From the NCBI GenBank assembly GCA_035558955.1, contig DATMBX010000073.1, positions 1 through 22,652 of the forward strand: DNA of 22,652 nt, given 5' to 3'. Both the position numbers and the translations under genes were made by a program. Below are positions 1 to 7,033 of this stretch, piece after piece (the first letter of the stretch is position 1; each line of letters begins with the position of its first letter). Origin of the DNA: DASVDE01 sp035558955 (GTDB lineage Bacteria; Actinomycetota; Thermoleophilia; Solirubrobacterales; 70-9). The notes beneath the pieces were generated by a model. It saw only the letters and a program-made list of their open reading frames with translations, was not told the origin of the DNA and did no database searches.

Positions 1-722
1 TGGTTTCGGAGGCAGGAGCATCGAAATCGACCCGCTGCGCTCGTCAAAACAAGAGATAAGTCAGAAAAGGGAGGTTGTCCGACGCCAGTAGTGGGGATGC
101 AAATCAAGCTTGCGGACGGCCGCTATGCGCTTGTTCCCTGCGAACGATCGACCTGCCTATCTGTTCGCGCCGGGCTGGAATGGTCACCGCCGCAATGATC
201 GGCCTCGATGCCCAGCTGGAGCAACCGGAAATCGTCTCAACTTTCACTACGCGCGATCCAGTGACACCGCAGATCCTCCGTAACGCAACCGCCTACATCC
301 TTAAGCTCGTTCGCGTCGAGCTTGGTCCGGTTCGCTGCTGCGGCTTCTTCGAGTTCACGACCGGCAAGGGCCGCGGTCAGGCGAGGTTCGACGCCCCCAC
401 CTGCACAGTCTGTGGAAGGACGTAAATGCTGGCGACGGGCCGCTGATTGCTAGGAAAGCGATAGTCCGCGACAAGCGCATCCGGTCGCGCATTTGGCGAT
501 AGTTGAAGACGCGGAGGAGAAGATGGGCCACGATCTGACAGTCGTAGGAATGGACATGATCGAAGACGCGCTGGCGACGCCTCCGCCGGTGTCGTGAAGG
601 TGCGCGAGGTCGCGGCCGGATGATGGAAGTCGTAGGGCCGGCGTGCTGAAGCAGGTACGTCAAACGTTTGACAAGCGGCTACTCGTCATGTCATATCGGG
701 CCGAGGGTAGACTGCGTTCGCT
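1..722. other. Gene-poor, probably decayed accessory DNA
   Basis: No recognisable gene was found here. The best small frames on the plus strand are 97-198 (33 codons) overlapping 195-425 (76 codons) by ATGA. The second has a Cys-rich end (CCGFF and CTVCGRT) that could be a broken zinc-ribbon. A 24-codon frame at 523-597 has a GGAGGAGA Shine-Dalgarno-like sequence directly upstream. None resembles a family I know. Base composition is less GC-rich than the rest of the window and no frame runs through. With the integrase remnant at 1991-2160, I read this as the eroded part of an integrated element. Confidence 0.45.
668..713 (+). promoter_or_regulatory. Possible promoter of the 404-residue orphan gene
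   Basis: TTGACA at 668-673 is a perfect -35 consensus; a weak TCATAT lies 17 bp downstream at 691-696. Separately, TAGACT at 708-713 is a TANNNT hexamer ending 9 nt before the GTG at 723, so it could give an almost leaderless message. The two readings compete, since TTGACA is too far from TAGACT to pair with it. Confidence 0.3.
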
Positions 723-1937
723 GTGATCGACGGCAGTGGCACAGGGGAGCAAACACTTCCAGTAGACGCTCAGAACGGCGGAGGAGCAGACACCCCGCCT
801 GAGCGCGGTCTAGTGGGACGCTTTGGATCGTTCATGCTCGCCACGGCGAACCCGCCGGCGAAAACGTCTTTTGCCGATCTCGCGAGACAGATCGGTGATC
901 GACTGCGGGACGATTCGCGTGTAACCGATGTGCAGGTCCCCGACATGGAGAACGACTGGTGTTCTCCCGGCACGATTTTTCCCTCCCCGGCCGATGACCA
1001 CGGACTCATCACAGGCCATGACGAAATGAAACGCTTGTGCTTTAACGAGGCCATTTCATTTCGGATTGAGGTTCCGGCGAAGAACCAGAGGCTCGTGTCG
1101 GAAGGCGATGAAATTCCGACCCAGTACCGAGTGCTGTGGGATGGCGTCACGATCCTCGTTACCTGGACTGCGCCGTCGGATGAACCGATACCGCGCTCAG
1201 GGGGACATGTGGCGTCGGACATCCTGCGCGGGGCCCTAGAGAAGGTCAATCTCCAGCTGTACGTTCAAGGGTGTAGCCCCGAGTGCAAGCACGAATTTGC
1301 ACATACAGACATACGGTTCATTAAAGGACAGGAGGGCCAGAAAGTAGTCAAATACTCGACGGGGCGGTGGACTAAAGAGGTGGAAGCAACCTATCCACCC
1401 ACAGAGTCCGATCCTGCGGACAAGGTATCTGTGGATCTGTCTCTGATCGCGGAGCAGTTTGCACATCTCAAGAATCGAGGACGACGGATTCTTGAGATGG
1501 AACAAGACGGTCGAAGCTCCCTGTCAAGGCTGATGGCAACCAACCTTCGACGAGCCGAAATCTCACTACTTCCCTGGTATTCGAGACCTGTCCAGCTCTG
1601 GAAATTTCGTGGCTGGCGTCGTCAATCGCGGCGACTCATATCGCGTGTCTGGGCGACCCTCGGGAACATCGAACGACTTAGACGCGAGTGGGACCAAGCG
1701 CGGTTTGCGTTTGATAGCCGGGCTGCCAAGCGAGGAAGGGCCAAGCTTTTTGAGCTCGACTATGCCGATGAGGTGGACAGGGTCTCGTCGTTCGATCCAG
1801 ATTTGATGCGATCCGCTGTCCAAGAGGCAGGAGATCGCCTGGACAACCGCGCGCTTTTGCTCGTCACTGGAATTGGTGCTGTGGCTGGAGCAATTGCCGG
1901 CGGCATCGTTGGCGGAATTGCGGGGAACGGCTTTTGA
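723..1937 (+). CDS. Orphan protein with C-terminal glycine-zipper membrane anchor
   Basis: I do not recognise this 404-residue protein. The N-terminal ~240 residues look soluble and mixed alpha/beta, with a Cys pair in GCSPECKHEF near residue 183. Residues ~245-370 are helical and rich in Arg, Trp and charged residues. The last ~27 residues form one hydrophobic segment ending in small-residue repeats (AGAIAGGIVGGIAGNGF). This suggests a tail-anchored protein with a cytosolic body and a tightly packing or oligomerising helix. GTG at 723 is the first plausible start; an internal ATG at residue 38 is an alternative. Codon use is clearly less GC-biased than in the housekeeping genes, and the integrase scrap lies just downstream, so acquisition by transfer is likely. 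The frame is long and intact, so it is probably a real gene. Its function is unknown. Confidence 0.7.
   Translation: MIDGSGTGEQTLPVDAQNGGGADTPPERGLVGRFGSFMLATANPPAKTSFADLARQIGDRLRDDSRVTDVQVPDMENDWCSPGTIFPSPADDHGLITGHDEMKRLCFNEAISFRIEVPAKNQRLVSEGDEIPTQYRVLWDGVTILVTWTAPSDEPIPRSGGHVASDILRGALEKVNLQLYVQGCSPECKHEFAHTDIRFIKGQEGQKVVKYSTGRWTKEVEATYPPTESDPADKVSVDLSLIAEQFAHLKNRGRRILEMEQDGRSSLSRLMATNLRRAEISLLPWYSRPVQLWKFRGWRRQSRRLISRVWATLGNIERLRREWDQARFAFDSRAAKRGRAKLFELDYADEVDRVSSFDPDLMRSAVQEAGDRLDNRALLLVTGIGAVAGAIAGGIVGGIAGNGF
1464..1499. repeat. Perfect 13-bp inverted repeat inside the orphan gene
   Basis: Arms catctcaagaatc (1464-1476) and gattcttgagatg (1487-1499) are exact reverse complements separated by 10 nt. 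They would form a strong hairpin in mRNA or a cruciform in DNA. The repeat lies in the coding frame (around HLKNRGRRILEM) and is not followed by a T-run, so it is unlikely to be an intrinsic terminator. Confidence 0.8.
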
Positions 1938-1990
1938 GTCGACGGCTGCCTATCCAAGGTCCCTTAGCAAGTCCAATCGCATCGAGCGGT

Positions 1991-2160
1991 TTTGGTGTCG
2001 GGCATCAGCTGGGGCACGCGGATGGCGGCGCGCTCGTTCAGAAGCTCTACGGACACCCCTCGGAGAGCTGGCGCGGGACCGAATCAAGCGTGCTGTCGGA
2101 GGCAGCGGACCTCGCGTTGTCGATATCTCGGAGGCAGAGCAGAGGCGGGCTGAGAGATGA
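1991..2160 (+). pseudogene. Frameshifted C-terminal remnant of a tyrosine recombinase/integrase
   Basis: One frame reads GVGHQLGHADGGALVQKLYG followed by HPSE. This matches the typical end of phage-type tyrosine recombinases: the LGH motif that precedes the catalytic region, then the KLYGHPS stretch. After PSE the reading jumps to another frame giving LARDRIKRAV and then a tail ending at the TGA at 2158-2160, which is how such integrases usually finish. The two pieces lie in different frames, so a small indel near 2065-2075 has broken the gene. No upstream catalytic-domain sequence (Arg, first His) was found; the 404-residue gene occupies that position. It is therefore a relic and not an active recombinase. 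It marks an old integration event and may lie near a former attachment site, which I could not identify. Confidence 0.65.
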
Positions 2161-2224
2161 ATCGGTTTGAACAGGCCAGTTTCCGCGCATTTCATAACCA
2201 ATCCGTCCCATCATAACCTCATGT

Positions 2225-2246
2225 ATCGTGCTTAATCGTGTAGATT
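2225..2246 (+). promoter_or_regulatory. Candidate operator and leaderless promoter of the toxin-antitoxin operon
   Basis: ATCGTG occurs at 2225-2230 and again at 2235-2240. The spacing is exactly 10 bp, about one helical turn, as expected for ribbon-helix-helix dimers binding side by side. The second copy abuts TAGATT (2241-2246), a TANNNT -10-like hexamer ending 6 nt before the antitoxin ATG. Antitoxin binding here would block its own promoter, the usual autoregulation of such operons. Site assignment is inference from spacing. Confidence 0.45.
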
Positions 2247-2252
2247 TGCGTC

Positions 2253-2513
2253 ATGGTGACACCCGCTAGACGGATCAATGTGACGCTGGACGATGTGCAC
2301 GCTCACAAGCTTGCGAGTCTCGCTGAGCGGACCCACATTCAGGAGGGGACGCTGGCTCGGTCACTTCTTTCGACGGCGCTCGATGAGGCCGACCCTGATG
2401 CTGCGCGCATCACTGAAGTCCTTCACGCGATTCCGGGTGCCTGGGAGCGCACGCAAGAGGGGCTTGCGGAGGCAGCTCGAGGCGAAGGCACGCCACTAGA
2501 CAAGCTGGCCTGA
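2253..2513 (+). CDS. Ribbon-helix-helix antitoxin
   Basis: This 86-residue protein has an N-terminal beta strand RRINVTLDD followed by two helices (HAHKLASLAERTHI and the stretch starting GTLARSLLSTAL). That is the CopG/Arc/MetJ-type ribbon-helix-helix pattern used for DNA binding. The C-terminal half (residues ~45-86) is acidic and probably disordered until it wraps the toxin. The toxin gene starts at the very next base after its TGA, so the two are translated together. The ATG at 2253 is supported by the TAGATT hexamer 6 nt upstream, with no Shine-Dalgarno needed. Family role: it neutralises the partner toxin and represses the operon. The specific class (ParD- or RelB-like) cannot be settled by eye. 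Confidence 0.75.
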   Translation: MVTPARRINVTLDDVHAHKLASLAERTHIQEGTLARSLLSTALDEADPDAARITEVLHAIPGAWERTQEGLAEAARGEGTPLDKLA

Positions 2514-2807
2514 TTGGCGCAGATCATCGTCACCCCGCGGGCGCAGCGGGACGTTGATGAGGCAGTCACGGCGCTTAGCCTTCCGGGCGACACTTGGACG
2601 CGCATTGTTCGGTCGCTACGGGTTCTCGAAGCGTTTCCGCTCGCGGGTCCTGAGCTGGATGGGCGATGGGCGCCGACTCGGTTCGTCCTCGGTCCCTGGT
2701 TCTGGATGATCCTGCTCTATCGCTATGAGGAGTCGTCCGATCGGGTCTATGTGGTCGCGATGCACGACGCGCGGTCGGCGAGTTCTGCAACTGCAACGCG
2801 TCGCTGA
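2514..2807 (+). CDS. ParE/RelE-superfamily toxin
   Basis: This 97-residue protein shows the compact RelE/ParE layout. It has an N-terminal strand with TPRAQRDVDEAV, a helical pair (TWTRIVRSLRVLEAFP), then strands carrying RFVLGPWFWMILLYRYE and RVYVVAMHDARS. The loop PLAGPELDG is the usual turn before the sheet, and the final HDAR resembles the conserved HxxR-like end of ParE-type toxins. The start is TTG directly abutting the antitoxin stop with no spacer, so translation is probably coupled. In the family, RelE members cleave mRNA on the ribosome and ParE members poison gyrase; which applies here cannot be told from sequence. It lies next to an integrase relic, a common place for such modules. 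The frame looks intact and functional. Confidence 0.75.
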   Translation: MAQIIVTPRAQRDVDEAVTALSLPGDTWTRIVRSLRVLEAFPLAGPELDGRWAPTRFVLGPWFWMILLYRYEESSDRVYVVAMHDARSASSATATRR

Positions 2808-2825
2808 GGTTCAAGGATCAGCCAT

Positions 2826-2831
2826 TACGGT
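2826..2831 (+). promoter_or_regulatory. -10-like hexamer of a leaderless start (zincin gene)
   Basis: TACGGT ends exactly 7 nt before the ATG at 2839, and no Shine-Dalgarno is present. This fits transcription starting at or next to the start codon. Confidence 0.4.
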
Positions 2832-2838
2832 TTGCTGT

Positions 2839-3168
2839 ATGCCCGACGAGCGGAACCTGGATGAGTTCGAATCGTTGGTCGCCGACGCGATCGATCGGCT
2901 GCCCCCCGAATTTCAGAGAGTCTTGGAGACAGTGCCGGTGATCGTCTCCGACCTCGGTATGGAGACGCGCGCCTATGGCGAGTATTGGGGAGACGGTATT
3001 GCCCGGGAGCGCTATGAGGATCGGATCGTCATCTATCGCGACACGCTGGAGCGGGACTTCGGCCACGACCGCGAGCTGCTGGCGAGACAGGTCGAGCGCA
3101 CCCTTCGCCATGAGCTTGCCCACCACCTCGGTTGGGATGAGCGAGGCGTCGGCGGTCTGGGCCTCTAG
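2839..3168 (+). CDS. Minimal zincin-type metallopeptidase family protein
   Basis: This 109-residue protein has the zinc-binding signature HELAHHLGWDE near its C-terminus, a HExxH motif with a possible third ligand in the following DE. The order of elements matches the small zincin family (Pfam Zincin_1, formerly DUF1025): an N-terminal helix LDEFESLVADAIDRLPPEF, a strand region VPVIVSDL, a YWGDGI-type loop, a strand DRIVIYRDTLERDF, then an ERTLRHELAHH helix. Members are cytosolic and their substrate is generally unknown. The frame is open upstream into the toxin gene, but the ATG at 2839 fits family length and has a TACGGT hexamer 7 nt upstream. The C-terminus (GVGGLGL) is short. It lies 31 bp after the toxin gene, perhaps at the edge of the island. 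Confidence 0.8.
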   Translation: MPDERNLDEFESLVADAIDRLPPEFQRVLETVPVIVSDLGMETRAYGEYWGDGIARERYEDRIVIYRDTLERDFGHDRELLARQVERTLRHELAHHLGWDERGVGGLGL

Positions 3169-3252
3169 CAGCGGCCTTGCTGCGGAGCTGGTCTCTCCCG
3201 CTAAGGTTGGCCGGAGAATTTCGCCGCCCAGGGTCACGGCAAAGGAGAGAGC

Positions 3253-3699
3253 TTGAACGGGAACGACGTCACTGAGATGGGGCCTGTCGATTACCTACTG
3301 ATCGAGTGGCCCGATCAGCAGCCGACCGGAGAGGCGATGCCTTATCTGGTCGATCTCGTCGATCGGGGGCTGATCCGGATCCTCGACCTGCTCTTCATCG
3401 CCAAGGGAGAGGACGGCTCTGTCGTGCGGCTGGAGATCGCCGATCTTGGCGAGGAGGTCGCTTCCTCCTTCGCCGTGTTCGAGGGCGCTTCCTCGGGCCT
3501 CCTCTCCGACGATGACATGGGAGAGGCCGCGCAGGCGCTCGAGCCTGGGACTTCCGCCGCCCTGCTGGTGTTCGAAAACCGATGGGCAGCGCCGTTCGCC
3601 GCCGCCATGCGCCGCTCAGGCGGCCAGCTGGTCGCCAGTGGACGCATTCCAATCCAAGACATCCTCGCCGCTCTCGATGCGGCTGAGGCGGAAGCCTGA
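3253..3699 (+). CDS. DUF6325 family protein
   Basis: This 148-residue acidic protein resembles the actinobacterial DUF6325 family. It has MGPVDYLLIEWPD at the start, the loop VDRGLIRILDLLFIAKGEDG, a helical middle (LLSDDDMGEAAQALEPGTS), then AALLVFENRWAAPFAAAMRR and a terminal VASGRIPIQDILAALDAA. The function is not established; related DUF1269-type proteins are often found with stress genes. The TTG start is preferred because GGAGAG lies just upstream; ATG at 3277 (MGPVDY) is the alternative and fits the domain start equally well. Its stop overlaps the Shine-Dalgarno of the SHOCT gene, so the two form an operon. No signal peptide or clear membrane span is visible. Confidence 0.75.
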   Translation: MNGNDVTEMGPVDYLLIEWPDQQPTGEAMPYLVDLVDRGLIRILDLLFIAKGEDGSVVRLEIADLGEEVASSFAVFEGASSGLLSDDDMGEAAQALEPGTSAALLVFENRWAAPFAAAMRRSGGQLVASGRIPIQDILAALDAAEAEA

Positions 3700-3711
3700 G
3701 GAGGGACAGAT

Positions 3712-3990
3712 ATGCCCGGATTGATTCGAGGAGTCGCGCGCACTGCGGTCGTCGCCGGCACCGCTACGGCTGTCAGCAATCGCGTTTCGCAGCGTCAGGC
3801 TGAGCGCTGGGCCCAGCAGGACGCCGCCCAGCAGCCAATGGAGGCACCGGCCGTGCCGCCGCCGGCCGCTCCTCCCGCCGACGGCGGATCGGTGATCGAC
3901 CAACTAAAAGAGCTCGGTGAGTTGAAAAGCCAAGGCATTCTCACCGAGGAAGAGTTCGCGGCCCAGAAGGCCAAGCTGCTGGCTTCCTAA
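3712..3990 (+). CDS. Small SHOCT-domain protein
   Basis: This 92-residue protein has three parts. An N-terminal segment (MPGLIRGVARTAVVAGTATA) is weakly amphipathic or membrane-touching. A linker is rich in Gln, Ala and Pro (residues ~28-58). A C-terminal SHOCT helix pair (VIDQLKELGELKSQGILTEE followed by EFAAQKAKLL) is the common short oligomerisation motif with its typical GILTEEEF turn. SHOCT domains occur at the ends of many bacterial proteins and are thought to mediate assembly, often at membranes. A strong GAGGAGGGA Shine-Dalgarno (3698-3706) overlaps the DUF6325 stop codon, so this gene is the second of the same message. The pairing of DUF6325 with SHOCT proteins is familiar from actinobacteria, but I give no specific function. 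Confidence 0.8.
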   Translation: MPGLIRGVARTAVVAGTATAVSNRVSQRQAERWAQQDAAQQPMEAPAVPPPAAPPADGGSVIDQLKELGELKSQGILTEEEFAAQKAKLLAS

Positions 3991-4055
3991 GCAAGGAGCG
4001 GTTTCGGCTCGTCCACGGCGGGAATCTGGGAGGCGCACCCAACCGAGGAGGTCCG

Positions 4056-4565
4056 ATGGAAGCCGGCACTCACAACAAGGGAATCTTCGGCAGCGAGAGC
4101 ATCGAAGCCCGAGACCACATCGTCGAGTTGCTGACCAAGGCCTACTGGATGGAGATCGAGACGGTGATGAGCTACTTGGCCGCCTCGGTCAACCTCGACG
4201 GCGTTCGCGCCCAGGAGATCAAGGAGTCGCTCGACGCCGACATCCAGGAGGAGCTCGGACACGCCCAGCGCTTCGCCGCCCGGATCAAGGAGCTGTACGG
4301 GGTCGTCCCCGGCTCTGAAGACTTCGCCGCCGAGCAGTCCTTTCTGCAGCCGCCCGAAGAGCAGACCGACGTCGTGCACGTGATTCGCGGCGTGATCAAG
4401 GCGGAGACCGGGGCGATCGAGCACTACACGCGGATCGTCGAGGAGAGCGATCAAGTCGATCCCGTCACCCAGGACATGGTGATCGACATCCTCCACGATG
4501 AGCAAGGCCACCGCCGTCTCTTCGAGGGGTTCCTGCGCGAGTACGAGCTGGAGGGGCTCGCCTAG
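4056..4565 (+). CDS. Ferritin-like diiron protein
   Basis: This 169-residue protein is predicted to be a four-helix bundle with two symmetric metal-site halves. E33 and E35 (YWMEIETVMSYL) with E66xxH69 (EELGHAQRF) form one half. E117 and E122 (KAETGAIEHY) with E149xxH152 (HDEQGHRRLF) form the other. This E...ExxH pairing is the ferritin/rubrerythrin/bacterioferritin pattern, so iron binding with peroxide or oxygen consumption, or iron storage, is likely. No rubredoxin-type CxxC domain is present, so it is not a classic rubrerythrin. A GAGGAGG Shine-Dalgarno sits 4 nt before the ATG. It follows the SHOCT gene by 65 bp and may share its message. Its TAG stop shares the palindrome CTAG with the stop of the convergent gene. 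Confidence 0.85.
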   Translation: MEAGTHNKGIFGSESIEARDHIVELLTKAYWMEIETVMSYLAASVNLDGVRAQEIKESLDADIQEELGHAQRFAARIKELYGVVPGSEDFAAEQSFLQPPEEQTDVVHVIRGVIKAETGAIEHYTRIVEESDQVDPVTQDMVIDILHDEQGHRRLFEGFLREYELEGLA

Positions 4566-5374
4566 CGCCGAACCCGGCAGTCCCGTACCAGCGCGGTTCT
4601 CAGTTGCTGCCCGTTGGCGAACTCGAAGGTGCCCTTGGCCAGGGTGTAGATCGCCCCCGGGAATCCGGTGGGAGCGGAGCAGCTCGCGCTCAGGTAGCTG
4701 CGCATTCTGCCCGCGTAGCGGTAGCGGCGGTGGAGGGTGAACTCGATGCCGGTCACGTAGGCGAGGTCCCCGGCGAGGCGGGGCAGCTTTGCCGAGACCA
4801 CGATTCCGAAGTCGCCGTTCCGCCTATGGCTGATCGTCAGCGGCAGGACGAAGGTGATCGGCGTCGGGTTGGTGCTGTAGATGTGGAGGAAGACGGCTTG
4901 GCGTCTTCCCTTGCGGCCGTTGAAGGCGAGGACGTCGCCGTGGGCGGGGAACGGGGACAGGGTCGGCAGGGCCACCGTCGCGTCGAACTCGCCGCGCCCG
5001 ACCAGCGCCGGGCCGCAGGCCGCCAGTGCCACCGCGGTGCTGGTCCCCTGCAGCTGCTCGGGGGAACAGACGGCCAGCCCGCGAGTGAAGAGCTTGCCCT
5101 GGCGGTTGACGGCGATGGTCAGCTGCCGGAGCGGCGGCGGCTGGCCCTCGCTGAGGGTTTGCACCCTGCCCTCCACATGCATGCGCACCGGCACCGCCGT
5201 AGCGCGTGGGAGGGCGTTGGGCTCTATGTCTCCACTCAAGGAGACGATCAGATTGCCCGACTTGATCCGCTCCCCCTGGGCGACCCCGGCCCCCAGTGCG
5301 ATCGCGATCGCGGCGAGTCCCAAGGCAAGCGGAAGCCGCCGGATGACCCGCCTGTTTTGCGCCGCGCCCCTCAC
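4562..5374 (-). CDS. Secreted protein of a paralogous actinobacterial family
   Basis: This 270-residue protein has a clear signal peptide: an Arg-rich start (RRVIRRLP), the hydrophobic core LALGLAAIAIALGAGVA, and probable cleavage after AQG near residue 34. The mature part is beta-rich with conserved-looking blocks: PRATAVPVRMHVEG, GLAVCSPEQLQGTST, ALAACGPALVGRGEF, AFNGRKGRR, VTGIEFTLHRRYRY, SASCSAPTGFPGA and a final RDCRVRR. Four cysteines fit two disulfides in the secreted domain. From memory, similar proteins occur as many paralogues in Solirubrobacterales-like genomes, with no known function. GTG at 5374 is chosen because it directly precedes the signal peptide; no Shine-Dalgarno or -10 supports it, so the start is uncertain. 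It is divergent from the kinase gene, with about 100 bp between starts. Confidence 0.75.
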   Translation of the reverse strand: MRGAAQNRRVIRRLPLALGLAAIAIALGAGVAQGERIKSGNLIVSLSGDIEPNALPRATAVPVRMHVEGRVQTLSEGQPPPLRQLTIAVNRQGKLFTRGLAVCSPEQLQGTSTAVALAACGPALVGRGEFDATVALPTLSPFPAHGDVLAFNGRKGRRQAVFLHIYSTNPTPITFVLPLTISHRRNGDFGIVVSAKLPRLAGDLAYVTGIEFTLHRRYRYAGRMRSYLSASCSAPTGFPGAIYTLAKGTFEFANGQQLRTALVRDCRVRR

Positions 5375-5463
5375 AAGGGCATCGTGGCACAGGCTTGTTG
5401 AGCGCCGGTTGTCCTGTCGTGGACCACTGTTCCCTCGAGCCGGGTGGAAGCCGCGTTCCGGGC

Positions 5464-5469
5464 TAGGGT
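5464..5469 (+). promoter_or_regulatory. -10-like hexamer of a leaderless start (kinase gene)
   Basis: TAGGGT ends 7 nt before the ATG at 5477, and no Shine-Dalgarno is visible. The same hexamer at the same distance precedes the membrane-protein gene starting at 8645 on the other strand. Confidence 0.45.
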
Positions 5470-5476
5470 TCCCGCC

Positions 5477-7033
5477 ATGGCCGACGGAGATCGCTGGATC
5501 GAGCTTTCCGAGGGCGTCGAGTTCGCCGGCTACAGGATCGAGCGCAGGCTCGGGCGAGGCGGGATGGGAATCCTCTACCTGGCGATCGAGCCGGGGTTGG
5601 AGCGCCGAGTGGCGCTGAAGCTGATCGCCCCCGAGGCAGCCGCCGACGAGGTCTTCCGCCGCCGCTTCGCCGAGGAGTCGAAGATCGCCGCCTCGATCGA
5701 GCACCCCAACGTGGTGCCGATCTACGCGGCGGGAGAGGAGGGGGGAGTCCCCTACATCGCGATGCGCTACGTCGCCGGGTCCGACCTCGCCAGACGAGTT
5801 GCCCGCGAGGGGCGGCTGGAGCCGGCCGAGGCCGCGGCGCTGATCGCCCAGGTCGGTAACGGGCTCGACGCGATCCACGCCGCCGGATTGGTCCACCGCG
5901 ACGTGAAGCCCGCCAATGTCTTGCTCAGCGGCGACGAGGGGGCCGAGCACGCCTACATCACCGACTTCGGCGTCGCCCGCAACGTCGCCACCAACTCCGG
6001 CATCACGCAGACGGGCCGCTTCGTCGGCACCCTCGACTACGTCGCCCCGGAGCAGATCTCCGGCGGCGAGGTCGACGCCCGCGCCGACATCTATGCACTC
6101 GGCTGCCTGCTGTTCAAGCTGCTGACAGGTGAGGTTCCCTACCCGAAGGACGGCGAGGCGGCGCGCCTCTACGCCCATCTCAACGATCCGCCCCCCGCCC
6201 CCTCGCTGTACGCGACGAGAGTGCCGATGGCGCTCGACGACGTGGTGATTCGGGCGATGTCGAAGGCCCCCGAGGACCGCTACCCATCGGCGGGGGACCT
6301 CGGCCGCGCGGCGCTGGCGGCGCTCAGCGGCGAGAGCGTGACGGTGCCCGAGCGCGCGGTGGCGACGGGAGCGGCGGCGACGCGGACGGCCGAGACGATT
6401 TCTCCCGCGGCGACTCGCGAGGCGGCGCCGGAGAAGCCGCCAACGTCACCGACCCGACAACTCCCTCCCGATCCACCTGGAAGAGTAGGTCGCCGAAGAC
6501 TTGCCATCGCCGGCGGTTTCGTCGCAGTGCTGATGGCGACAGTCGCGGTCGTCGCCATCGTCGGCTCGGGCAGGGAGGGAGAGGGCGGCGCGAGTGTGAC
6601 GGCGGCCGTCGCAAGATCGAGATCGAGATCGAAATCGACTTCCGGCCCCAAGCCGCTTAGCGAGGCGGAGTTGATCCGCCGCGCGGACGCTGTCTGCGAA
6701 GACAGCCAGCGCCGCTATCGCGAAGTACGCGACCTCGAGAGGGAGTATTCGGCCGACGTTCCCTATGCGAATGCCCTCGTTCAGATCGCGAGACCGCGCA
6801 TCCGAGGGCTGCAGAGACTGATCCCGCCACCGCTGCTCGCCGGCGACTATGAGGCGTACGTCGAGGCGCAGGAGAGGGTGCTCGTGACCGATGAGCAGGC
6901 GCTCGCGGCCGCAAAAGAAGGCGACGCGGCCGGGGTCGAAGCGGCGCGCGAGCGGCGAGATGAGGAGGACCCGCTGCGCGAAAGCCTGGCCCGGGAGATC
7001 GGATTCGCCGTCTGCAGCACCCCACAGAGCTAA
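5477..7033 (+). CDS. Transmembrane Ser/Thr protein kinase (PknB type)
   Basis: This 518-residue protein has a complete Hanks-type kinase domain at residues ~17-285. It shows the Gly loop LGRGGMG, ATP-binding Lys48 in VALK, catalytic loop H140-R-D142-VKPAN, D163-FG, and the APEQ and ADIYALGCLL motifs. A Pro/Thr/Ala-rich juxtamembrane linker follows. A single membrane span lies at ~342-362 (IAGGFVAVLMATVAVVAIVG), then a short RSRSRSKS stretch. The extracytoplasmic domain (~390-518) is helical, with cysteines in AVCEDS and FAVCSTP that could form a disulfide. It has no PASTA repeats, so it probably senses something other than muropeptides. ATG 5477 is chosen over GTG 5444 because of domain placement and the TAGGGT hexamer 7 nt upstream. 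Its TAA overlaps the stop of the convergent gene by 4 bp. Confidence 0.92.
   Translation: MADGDRWIELSEGVEFAGYRIERRLGRGGMGILYLAIEPGLERRVALKLIAPEAAADEVFRRRFAEESKIAASIEHPNVVPIYAAGEEGGVPYIAMRYVAGSDLARRVAREGRLEPAEAAALIAQVGNGLDAIHAAGLVHRDVKPANVLLSGDEGAEHAYITDFGVARNVATNSGITQTGRFVGTLDYVAPEQISGGEVDARADIYALGCLLFKLLTGEVPYPKDGEAARLYAHLNDPPPAPSLYATRVPMALDDVVIRAMSKAPEDRYPSAGDLGRAALAALSGESVTVPERAVATGAAATRTAETISPAATREAAPEKPPTSPTRQLPPDPPGRVGRRRLAIAGGFVAVLMATVAVVAIVGSGREGEGGASVTAAVARSRSRSKSTSGPKPLSEAELIRRADAVCEDSQRRYREVRDLEREYSADVPYANALVQIARPRIRGLQRLIPPPLLAGDYEAYVEAQERVLVTDEQALAAAKEGDAAGVEAARERRDEEDPLRESLAREIGFAVCSTPQS
6614..6637 (+). repeat. Four-unit 6-bp tandem repeat in the kinase gene
   Basis: Three copies of agatcg and one of aaatcg run in tandem and encode RSRSRSKS just outside the membrane span. 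The repeat is in frame, and slippage by whole units would change only the length of this basic stretch. Confidence 0.8.

Noticed and set aside
355..663. A 102-codon minus-strand frame in the gene-poor left end
   Set aside because: Arg-rich, no motif, no ribosome site or -10 at a suitable distance.
668..673. Perfect TTGACA as a strong sigma-70 promoter
   Set aside because: The -10 candidate at correct spacing (TCATAT) is poor, so a confident promoter call is not justified; kept only as a low-confidence feature.
4750..4770. gaggtcccc in the secreted-protein gene, shared with the recJ palindrome
   Set aside because: The match is only nine bases and the surrounding bases do not form the inverted repeat.
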